DNA from: Nymphaea colorata
Lineage: Eukaryota; Streptophyta; Magnoliopsida; Nymphaeales; Nymphaeaceae
Direction: 5' to 3'
Assembly (NCBI RefSeq): GCF_008831285.2
Contig: NC_045146.1
Span: forward strand, 14,523,289-14,587,288
DNA length: 64,000 bases
The notes beneath the pieces are model-generated. The model ran no database searches. It was not told the origin of the DNA and saw nothing but the letters and a program-made list of their open reading frames with translations. A program made the position numbers and the translations under genes. Below are positions 1 through 12,000 of the stretch, piece by piece (positions within the stretch are counted from its first letter, which is position 1; every line of letters begins with the position of its first letter).

Positions 1-3000
1 AGTTGAGGCGCGATGTGCCAACCTTTGTTGATCATATGACTGATAAGTTAAAAAAGTCATTATTTTGGTGCCATTTCCTTAAGAAGGTCTTCAAGCTGGG
101 CTACGGAGATGCTGTGTAAGTTATACAGCTACTGGACAAAGAAGCTTTTTGCACTTTTACACCTAAATATTTTAGTTTTTGAAGTCAGGTCACAAAATGA
201 GCTTTACATTGTCCAACATATTGAATTTTTCTTGAATAACATGTTTTTTCTTTTGACAGGGATTTTGTTAACCTTTTAGTTTCCCCAGCATCCAGAGTTC
301 TAAATAATTGGTTTGAGGTTACTGTAATTTAGGCAAAAGATATGCTTCAATTTTATTTCTTCTAAATTTGTGTAGTTTAGTCTGTGTTTCATGTTCTATT
401 TTGTGAAGATAAAGATTTTTCTCAATTGATACTGTTGAAAGATGGAGATAGTATTTACACGGAATATTTATTTTTCTTGATATCAAGAAAGAATCAGATG
501 AAAAAGAGAAAAACACTTGAATATCAAGCATATCTCACCGATAAAAAGAAAATTTAATCCGTCAGATAAAAAAGAAAATCCAACAAAATACTAAATTTTG
601 TTTGGATCTTAAGTAATCCCTTTTTGGTTCCTCATGTCTTCTTTACCATGATATCATGACATGGCTTTGCATAAAACGGCTCTTTCAGTTTTCATGGGGC
701 TACTTTTCTTATTGTCTTTGACTCAAAGCAAGCAAGGCGCTTTTCAATCTTGTGCTGACTTCTGAGTGGTGCTGAAACTGTGTACACTTAGTTCTTCTAT
801 TGGAAATGGCATATTTGCAGTATTTTTAGTAGGGCAAGAACATCAAAAGAAAGGGGAAAGGAGAATATTAGTGTCTTGGACTACATTTTGATCACTGATG
901 GAACCTTCATATAGTAAAGAAAGAAAATAGAGAGAAACAAGCAGACGGAGAGAGGGTGATAACATGTGGAAGTTTCGACCCCAATTTTAGGCTTCTCTTT
1001 CCTCACACATTTTCTTCTTTCTTGCTTTGTTTGTCCTCCAACACAATGCTCAATCATGCAATGTTGCGAGCTAGAAGCTCATTTACTCGCTCATAAAGTT
1101 TTCTTTACTTCAGAGCAGGGTAGTCCCATTAATCATGCCCAACAGTTTAAGGATGGCATCCATCCCTTTTAAGGAAAAAAGGGTACAAAGAGAAGGTCCT
1201 TCCTTCTCAGGTTAGTATAGTTGCTAAGCATCTTAGGGAGCTAATTTCTTATTTATTTATTTTATTTTATTTTTCATGCCATCTAGGTCCTCTTGAGGAT
1301 CAACAGCTAGATGGGTCCACATAGCCAACAAAGAACAGCATTTTCAGTTTTAGTCTCAGTATAGGCTATGGCCCCTTTTATGGTTGGTCATCTACCATCA
1401 TGGGAAGTAGGTACTCTTTACATTTTCCTGAGATAACCAAGTTCTAAAATAAGAATGAACAAAAGCTACAAAACAGTTGCGATTGCTTTACACTGGGGTA
1501 GATTAGAGTGAAGAACCTTAAAAATGACTGCACATTTAAGATATAGTACTGTACTAAATGGCAGCACTTGTCATGTTCTGTGGCATCACCGGCAAAAAAA
1601 CTTCATTGTAAAACCTTGACAACATCAAGGAGGTCTTGGATTTCACAGAAAGGAAACTTTCATAAGCTAAAGCCTGACAATATCAGAGACTGAAATGGTG
1701 CTGTAATATTGTGCAATATCAGGTGTAGTTGACATGATAAGCTGGGTGTTCTTTTCATTTCTAGGTTGTAACTGCAGTATATGAGATTTTGAGATGTCAT
1801 TTAAAATTTTTCCAAGACTGTGCATTCCATAACTGCCATTCTAATCTCAGTGGTTTCTCTAAATAGCTTTGATTGTGATATTTTAGGGTGATGTTCTCAA
1901 AGCAACATTGGCGACAGATGCCGTAATTGGTAGCATGGTATCCATTTCGAGAGATCAGTTTTTTATTTTATTTTTATTTAAGTTCGCGAATAAAATTGCT
2001 TTTCTCTTTTGCCTGATTCAAGGATGGCTATATTTGGCTTGGTTCGTTTGAGATTGTCATAGAGACAATAACTAAGGGCCAATTTTTTGCTATTTTTCCG
2101 TTGGAAAGGAAAGAAAATAATTTCAAGTTGTTTTGCCGATACACAACCATTTTCTTGTGATACAGTTGATGTAGCACAGGAAACTTTGGCCTTTTGCAAG
2201 TTTCAGTGTAAGAAGGCCTTGTAATACTCTGTAGATTCCAAGCTGACTATCAAGTAATGGTTGACCTATATCCTACTTGATGCAAACAGACTTATGTTAG
2301 TGGAAAAGTTCTCTTTGAATTTATTTAACTTTGCATCTGCTGGAAGTACTGTAGCATGCCCATACTGCAGGGCACATGCAATACTAGGCAATAGTGTTTT
2401 TCTTTACCAGAAAGTTTGTCTTTCTGTTAGAAATAGAACTACCTACTTACTTGAGAGCATAAGGATAAAAAATTGTAGGTATAAACTATAAATTTATATA
2501 TTTGAGATCCTCTTCAACAAAGGTAATCACCCCATGAACACATTAAACAAATATCAATAAGCATCTATATTCCACACACTAATATCTTGGCAAAAGATTA
2601 CTCTCAATATGAATGAGAAAACTATGCGCTGAGGGACAAAACAATCCACTAGTATCTCACACACACTACAAAAAATAGAGGGTTTACTGATGGCTGAAAA
2701 ATGTTGGTAAAACATGGCGACAAGTCGGTAAAAGTTTTACAGACGTTTGAGGCGGTCCATACTGAAGGAAATGTTAGTGAAAACTATTCCCGACATTCCA
2801 GTGCATGCGTCGGTGTAGAGTTCTACACTAACGCATCAAGTGTGTAGGTAAATAAAATTATTACCGACGTCCATGGACATCGGTAATAAAACTTTTACAG
2901 ACATGTGGTGGGCATCGATAAAACTTTTTATCGACATATAGATGGACGTCGGTAATATTTTTATTGACACAATTTTATGGGTCAATGAAGATTTGTTATT

Positions 3001-6000
3001 TTTCTTATCGATCTATATCCATGTGCATTGCATTTATACCAGACATAAATAGCTGCAGCGAAACTGAAAAAAGTGTGAAACAGAAAACTTAAATTGATTA
3101 CCTCCAGTATAGAAACAACAAGAAGATAGAGAAGACATGAACCAAATAGAATAAATAACAAGAAACAACAAGAAGATAGAGTAAACATGAACCAAATAGA
3201 ATAAATAATAAGAAACAACAAGAAGATAAAGAAGACACGAACCAAATAGAATAAACATGAAACAACAAGAGGATAGAGAAGACATGAACCAAAAAGAGTA
3301 AACAAGAAGATAGAGAAGACAAACCAAATAGAATAAACAACAAGAAACCCTTAAATTGAAAAGCGGGGAAGGGTTGGAAGTCTGATGGCTCTCTTAGCGG
3401 AGATTTTCTCCACCAAAAAGAAAGGTAAAAAGAGAGAGTAAAAGATACAAAATCAACAAAGACTGCATGATTAGACTTCATAATAATTCTTTAGAAAGAG
3501 CTGCTCCATATTATTTATTTACGTATAACCAAACTTAGCATTTGTAAACACATAGATTATGTGTTTTAGATAATCTTTCTTTTTTACAAAATGTATTTTC
3601 AGCAGAATGATTGTAGGGATTCATGTTATTGCAAAAAACTCAAACATTCTGGTACTTCAATATAACATTTAAGTGTTATGGTTGTTTCAACTTTCAAGTG
3701 CATAGATGGTTCATTGTATTTTCTTCTATAACTTATTGCTCTGTGAAACTCATGCAACATACATGTGCTGTATGTACTTCGCATATTTTTTATGTCAATT
3801 GATCATTATTTGTTTGCATTCTTATGTTAATGAACCTAATTTTGCATATATACGAAGTCGAGTGTTTGCACACCAGGTAGTGGATATGTTCTGCTGCATC
3901 ATGTGATGGGAGAATCTGATGGTGATCGTGGCGTGTGGTCGTATGTTACTTCCCTTTTTCTTTCTTTTCTGTTGAACTGTATTTCCTAAGGTTCATGTAC
4001 TCAGAGTGCCCATATGGCTACACAATCATCTTCATAGTTGCTTAAGGTTCTCAAGTACAAAAGTTTAAACAGAATTGCGATTTTGGTTGTCATTTTGCTG
4101 AATGAATTTTGTCTGTGTTTAACATTTTTTTTATGAATTGTTTTGTTATCTCCTATCATTTTATGACAAAACTTGCCAGCTTTTTTGCCCACTCATACAA
4201 ATAAGTATCACAAAAAACACTTCTAATCGTAGTGGTTGGCCTTACAAGCATGGAAGGAAGGATCATGGCCTTCTCTCCTTTTCATCTAAGGCATTATGGT
4301 GGCAACACTTCGACTGGAGTGTTTATAATACAAGGGCCACATAACACCAACACGTACTTATCAACCTTCTCCCCTGTGTTACTTGTTTGAACAAAGATGG
4401 AATCCCATGCCCTTTCTTGAACATGTAAAAACCATTTCCCATTTCAAAGATTCTCCATCACACCCTCAAGAGACTTTGAAAGGACAACCACATCTTGCGT
4501 GGATTGGCACTCTGCCACCCCACTTCCTTTGCTTTGCATAGGGGAGATGCTCGCCTTGTGTTCTTGGCAATTATTGGCCTCTCATTTGAATGTCCTCAGA
4601 AAGAGCTGTGGTCATTCTTGTCCATCATGTGCTTTGATGATGTCCTGAAAAATTATAGTATATGCTCTAAAAAAGCAGTTGTTATGTGAAACACTCCTGC
4701 AGCGATCATGTGGTTGGCTGACTTAGCCAATGTCTATCATCCAGTGATTTGAACCCTTAGAGCTTGTTTGCTTCATTGTCCTAGGGACACTAAGAATTGA
4801 ATGTTCAGTTTCGGCCATTGTTGTAAAATTTGTTCTTGGGCTTTTAATGGCAAGGTTTTTTTTTTTGGGTATTTTTCAGCAAAATTGCCTTTCTCTAGAA
4901 AATCTCAGGAAAATTTTGGCAATTTACTTAAAGAAGAAAAGTATCCTAAAAAATAGGTAAAAATAAAATAAATGAGAAACTAATGAAAAAACAAAAGGTA
5001 ACTAGATAAAATGATAGAAATAATGTTTTAATGATGATAACTAAATTAATTCAAGTTTAAAGTTTAATCCATCATGATATTAACATAAAAAAAAAAGAAA
5101 ACGAAAAAAAGGAAAAAATGCGAAAAAAATATGACAAAACAAGTTAAATTAATTTTTACTTAAAAAAAGACATAATTTCCCATTTTTAAAATTTTTCCTT
5201 TTACAATTTTAATATTACATTTTTTTAAGAAAATGCGACATCTGTTATAATGGTTTTGGTGTTCTAAAGGATGGAATGAACAACATGGGGCAGGACTGAC
5301 CATATTTGCATCACCCATAATGGGTTGTCCACATATAACAAGGCGCATCATAATTTGGAAATGTGTTGGATCACCACAATCCGGACTCTTATTTGCATGC
5401 AGAATGCTGCATTCACAGGTCTTGTTTGCGTGTGCTTGTGGCCTGTGGGGCTCCAATGGAACACTCTCAAGTGCTCGTTCTACCTCATGGAATGGGTTTC
5501 TAAGAATCCTGTATACTGTATCATTGGTCAGGACACCTCAGGTTGAATCCTTAGTCTCAGTGGGACCCCATACCTGAGACTCAGGCTCCATCTGTTAGCC
5601 CTTTATCAAACTTGGGCCATCAACATGCATGTGCCTCAGCTTGTGATAGCACCTTTTACAGCACAAGCCACTTTCCTTGGGAAACTTGTTTATCTAACAT
5701 TAGTGACTGAAAGCTCATGCATTGTCAGGGGGTGGAGGACCCTGTTCTTTAACTTTGGTAGTGCACATTTGGTTTGTGAGATGTTTGAAATATGGCTGGT
5801 TGATAATGCTGTGTTTTGAATCAATATTGTCTTTTGGTTGGTGAGGATAAACATTCAAACTTGAATAGTTGGTTTGGCATAAAAAAGACGTCTATAATTG
5901 AAACAGATTTGTATTTGACTGGAGCTTGTGATCTTTTACTTCCATTTTCTATTAACAGAGCCCTGTGGTTATCATTTTCCTTTCAGTCTTCACATTGTTT

Positions 6001-9000
6001 TTTGCTCTTTCAAAACTAGCTGCAACAAGGTCCCAAAATTTAATACCTTAGTATGAAATAGGAGAAAGTGTGCAACTTGAAAAGGTAAACAAAGATGAAA
6101 ATTTAACTGCTTGTCCGGAACCATGTTAGGCAGTTGCTTTTCGCATCAAACCTACTTTAGAGAAACTTGTCCAAATTAAACTAGGTTGTCAATGTGGTTT
6201 TAGCATTACACAAACGGGTTATAGTGGTGGATTTAGATCAGTGGCTAGTTCCACCTTAACTTGCCTTTAAAGATCTTCACTATTTTTCCTTTTGTTGTAA
6301 ATTTTGCTTTGTTTGGGCTGTGATCTTGTTTGCATTTGTTTAATTGGTTTTCTAGTCCCCTCATTTACAGTACTATCTTATCTAGATTCTTTCCTTGAGA
6401 GGATGTGATCCCGTGGAAAACCAAACATATCTTGTTGTGCTGCTAGTTGATACCTTAGCTCATTATCCAGGGAAAAAGCTATCTGGAATTTTTGTCATAT
6501 GCATTTTGTTTCATCAGTTCTATAAACACTAGATCGAGATACCTTTGCATCCGGGCATGAGGGAAGTGAACTCAATGTCTAGGTATGTTGAAGGCGGGAT
6601 GGGTTCGATATCAATGGCCATAGGACGTGCGGCATGTGAAGCAGGGGCTCACATAGTAACTAATGCAGAGGTATGCACAGACCTTTTTTGCATCCATATT
6701 TTCTTGAAACCTAGCAGGATAAACATTTGAAAGGCTGCCTGCACCATGTTCTTTTAGATCATCACACCCACAGCTGCACATATATGACATAGCTCATGGG
6801 ATGTCCTAGGTCAGTTAATCAGAAAAAAGAAAAAAGAAGGAAAAAAGTGCTATGTAGTGGATGATCTGCCAGTGTTGTCCTAATGTTCCGCACAGAAATT
6901 TGAATCACATAAAGGTTCCATTTTTGCTTAAGGTTTAAAATTTTGAAAATGAAGTTTGAGTAGCTGATCACAACAATGCAAAAGAACGAGGTTCCTGGGA
7001 ATATCTTTAAAGCTGTTATATGGAAAGGAAAATTGACGTTGGCCACTATTTTAATCTTTCATATTAGAAGTGCTCAAAATAATTCATATGCAAATGGAAA
7101 ATTTTAGATAGATAATTTAGCTGCAAATTTATGATTTGTTAGAAGTTAGAACATCAAAATGATCACCTTTTTCTTCATTATTTTGCTGTCTGTTTTTCTT
7201 CCAATAGTCATGACCATGCATCTTCCCTTTCTTATCTAGGTTGGAAAATTGTCCATAGATGAGAACTCTGGGAGAGTAAATGGCGTAAGTTATATATGTT
7301 CACATTTTTATAAATGCATATTATCTTAAGCAATTTTATTTTTCAGTTGGTTTACATGGACTTTGATTATCATCTAAAATACTGTGGAATTTTGTCTAGG
7401 TTATCTTGGCGGATGGTTCACATGTTCACACATCATCTGTTTTGTCTAATGCCACTCCACATGTCACATTTATGGTATATTTATGAACTGTGTCTAGAGA
7501 TTGCAAACCTCTCGGATCTGAGGTGGCTAAATACACTGGAAGTCAGGTCAGAGTGGGATCTGGCATGCTAAAATGATGCAACTGCCACATCTGACCCATT
7601 TGCAACACTCTGTGTCTCATGTCTCAATGTTTCTTTTAGTATTTTTTTTGCTTTTTTTCTTGACAATGTCAGATGAGAAACATATTTTTCATGCAGAAAC
7701 TGGTGCCTGAGGGTATTCTTCCTGAAGAATTTGTACATGGTATCAACAGTATTGATTACAGCTCCGTAAGATTCCTAAACTATTTGTCTTGTATACATAT
7801 TTTTTTTTTCTCTTTCAGTCGCATCTTATGTTCCTTTTGATGATGTCATCATGTCAGTTGTCCGTGAAAAGGGAGAAGTTATTCAGTGAAGAGAAACTTG
7901 CTTCGTTAATTCATAAGAATGACAACAGCGATAGATTGGGTCAGCTCCTTTTCTGTAAAGAGAAATTTGAGTAATGATCAAACTGGCCCTAAAGATAAGT
8001 TGCTATAAAAGGACCAAAGTAGAATAAAACAACCCTATTTTACACCATAAAATACAACAATTATATTTTACGGTATGCATATTTCTCAACATCAGTTCCC
8101 TTTCTCTAGGTATCTGGTTCTTAACATCCAAACTTTCTGTCCTAATTTCACTTGGCAGATTTTGTTGCCATGCTATCTTTCTCTCTCTCTCTCTCTCACA
8201 GACAGAGTATTAGTGCCGCTTGTTAAGTTATAATGAAAAACCTTGCAAGTTGCAACCATATTCCTATATTAGCCACAGCCTTGGGCCATAAGGAGTCCAT
8301 GTAGTGTTTTTGGTTTGTCTTGTTTAACTGTAAGTTGACATGGCAAGCAGGGTACTACTAAAATAAACGTAGCACTGGATAAACTTCCTCAATTTCGCTC
8401 CTGCAGCACAAGCTTGCTCGAGGTTGGACCTCAACATGTTGGTACCATACACATAGCTTCTGAAAGGTGATTGTATGTTCTTGTTGATCTCATTTAAGAT
8501 GTCTTACACCTTCAGGTGTTCATAACTTAATTTCTATTTCATATTCTTTTAACTATAATTCTGGAATCTTATTGCCCATCATATTTTCCTAATACTAGCC
8601 TTGGAGGTCCATTTGGCAAACTATACCATGGATCTGCATCATTAACTTCTAAAGAAAATGCACTTTGTGGTTTCATGTGAAGAAGTACGAACCGGTCAAA
8701 AAAAATCCAGTTTGGCCATGTTCAATGATGGTTATCACTTATCACTAATCAGATTTCAACATATTAGTTAGATGGTTGACTTATAGAAGTTAAAGAGGGC
8801 TTATAACTTACAAAATTGATTTTTCATATGAAATTTATGCATTGCGAGAGTTAATAGAAGTTTTTTTTTTAATATTTTTGCCTCAATTGAGTGCTCTGTA
8901 GTGTATAGCACTTTTATTATAGTCCTCATTCACTAGTTTTATGCAAGTCCTTGTGCAATGCAAGCCTCTTCGTGGAGATTTTGTGGCAAGTGGCAAGTGG

Positions 9001-12000
9001 CAAGAACACCGCAGTCAGTAATATTGTGTCAACAAATCCTCAACAAGGGTTTCCTTTTAATTTTTGCATTCTTGTGAAATGCGCAAAATTTTAAATTTGA
9101 TAAATATAAAGAATGGACCGAAATGCTATGACATAACAAGTTGAAAAAAAAACAATCATAGAAGTCCATTTCAAACAGAGAAAACATCAGAAAGCGTTTA
9201 CTTAAGTAAACTATAATTGTTTTAGCTTGAGAGTATGATACTACCCCAATAATATCACAATCTTATTATGACACATAAATTAGCGATATTTTGTATATGT
9301 TCTCTACTCACTGATATTATTCCCTGGCTAAAAATAACATCAGAACATTTTTTCAAGATACCATAAATATTGATGAGGTGATTATGATTTGTCAACATTG
9401 TTTTATGTACTCGACCAGAAATTGTTAAGGTAACTTAGTCCTTTTGATGCCATTCTGTGGATGAACATAGAGACTGTCATTTAATTCCTGGAACTGATCC
9501 ATATCTGACTGGATTGACTATTCATTGATAACATTTTTTGTTTTTGCGGCTTATCATTTTACTCAAATGTGCATGTTTATCATTCTTATTCTTCTGGACT
9601 TGTGATGTAGTTCTGAATTCACCCATATCAACCAAATGTGGTTGAACCTGCTTTCCTTTTTTGGTGTCATGCATCAGTATGGAGGATATTGATAGAGCTC
9701 ACAGAGATGCTTTGAACGGTTTACCATCACAGCGACCTCTTATTGAAATGACTATTCCTTCTGTACTGGACAAAACTATATCTCCACCTGGTACAGAAAT
9801 ATGCTTATTCTGTTATTTCAAGTGCACAATCTAACTTATTTTGGATTGTGTATTCTGTTCTTGTTTTTAATGTTTGAATCTCTGTACAGCATGAGATAGT
9901 TTCCCTGCCTTTGTTATTAAAGCTTTACTTGGTAATAGTATTTTCAGGTAAACATCTGGTAAAGATGCTGATAATGCTATTATCAAGATCTGCACGTAAT
10001 TTGTGCTTTTCAGATACCTGTTTTATAAATCTAACCTGCATCTCTTTTACTGCAATACTTATGGCATGTCATTTACTTGCTAAATATAATTGCTATTTTC
10101 TCTGCTAACTTTTTTTTATATGTTGCTGTCGTAGAGAATGTGCAACTGCATCTGATGTCTCTGGCTTGATTAATGTAAGATTGTGCAAACTGTGTTAAAA
10201 CCTTTACGTAGGTATATTACTTCATATACCTTTGTGGAAAGTTGCAAAAATAAGCATATTTTTATTACATAAAAATAAATGTGTTGTACAAAATTTGAAA
10301 AATATGCACCAATAGGTTCAAAAGACCTTATGTATATCAACAACGTCTTCAAGTCAAGAAATAGGACGACACATAAGTTTGTTCACTTGCAGTAATGCAA
10401 AGTGCACTGGGGCACTAGAGTGAAAAAAAGAAATTACTTTACTGAAAATGCTTTAGAAAAGCATACATTTTGAGTGGGTAGCAGACTGGCTTTATCTACA
10501 CCTTAAAAAAGAAGAGTACCAATTGAGATAGTCCCAATGGCTAGAGCAATAACTGTTGAGACTAGCCAAAGTCCAGTCCTAAGATCATATTATTATGACT
10601 ATAGAAAATAAAGCTAAAAGCTATAGAAAACAAACAGCAAATAAATACAGTACTGACACTCTGACACATATATATATGAGAAGTGAGGGTCACACAACGC
10701 CCTCACTTCTTGTGTGGTATGATCCACACATGCCATCTGATATCCGATCTTAATTATTGGACCGCTCGTTTTAAAAGAAAAAATTAAAAAAGAAAAAACA
10801 TGATGGCATGGGAGGCAATGGTTCGCCTCCGCTGACACTGTCAGTGTGCATCATAGTGGGAAGGCTTCATGGACTTTGATAAGTGCTTTTACTTTCTTCA
10901 TGGACTATACATGAGTTTAAGCAAGGACACATGTGGACTTGATATTGAGCAACTAAGAGAACAGCTCCGTTCATCAATTGTTTGTCTTCTAAAGTTTTTC
11001 TCATCAACTTGATATCAAGGAGACAAGGCATGGCATGAAGAGTTCAAATGAGTGTTTTTTGCGGGTTCACTTTTTTTCTTTGTCCAAAGGAATAAATGTT
11101 GAGAGATGAGAGCATTTTGTGGTGTAGGAACAGAGAACATGTCAATATTTACAGGCCATCTAATTCCTTAGATTTCATGATCAAGCGAGAGGTGATTGCT
11201 ACCAGAATTATGATGAAGAGCATTTGCCATTTTCTCCTGAAACGAAACCTTTCAAGCTCATGCATCAAAGTTTGAGAATAAGAATGGCAGCCTCCTCTAA
11301 GCATAAACGAGGGTAAACAAACGGGGACTAATATTAAGTTATTAACTGAACTGTTAGCTGCACTGCTACTCTATCAATAGGATAGGCCGGGTGACTAGAT
11401 ATTCTACTCCTAGTGTTGTAATGTAGGCATTTCGACTTTGAATCATGCTTTTCCACGCATAAATTAATTTACTTATTATGTTTCCATGAAATATTTTTTC
11501 TGCAAGGAAATTGTCATTCATTTCCACTGACAGTGGAAAACACAAAAGGGAACTGCAGGATAATGTCAAGCAGGAAGATCACCTAGCATTTTTTCCTCAT
11601 TATTTTTGCAAATATTTTTCAATTACACCTTCCTGATACAAAAGTAAATCTTTCTCTCAATTGAAGAAATCCCTATTTTCCATATAATGATACTTTCAAA
11701 TGATACTTATGAAACTATTAGTATCTGAGCATGCTGTCATGAAGATAGTACTTTCATCACAAATATAATTTAATCACATCATGGACTCTTAATATATCAG
11801 ACTCAAAAAGCGCAATGAGAATATCTGACAACTATGGTTTGCTGACTGTGCTTTATAACAAGGTAAAACTGCTTCATGCAGCATAGAAATTTTGTTTTAA
11901 ATTTCCATTTAAATATTTGCTTTTTCTCCAAAAAATTTGTTTATTTTACAATTGGTTGTGGAGATATTGAAATGAGAAATGCGTACACTCCATATAAATT

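Noticed and set aside
1938..1960. Extending the third PYROXD2-like exon to a donor at 1958 (…SISRDH)
   Set aside because: It inserts about five residues into a strongly conserved stretch (GSMxSxxTPGSG) and needs a different acceptor. The join at 1937/3858 fits the family without gaps.
2982..3481. Overlapping - strand frames of 97-127 residues rich in Leu, Tyr and Ser
   Set aside because: They are translations of the minisatellite, and their residue repeats follow the DNA repeat unit.
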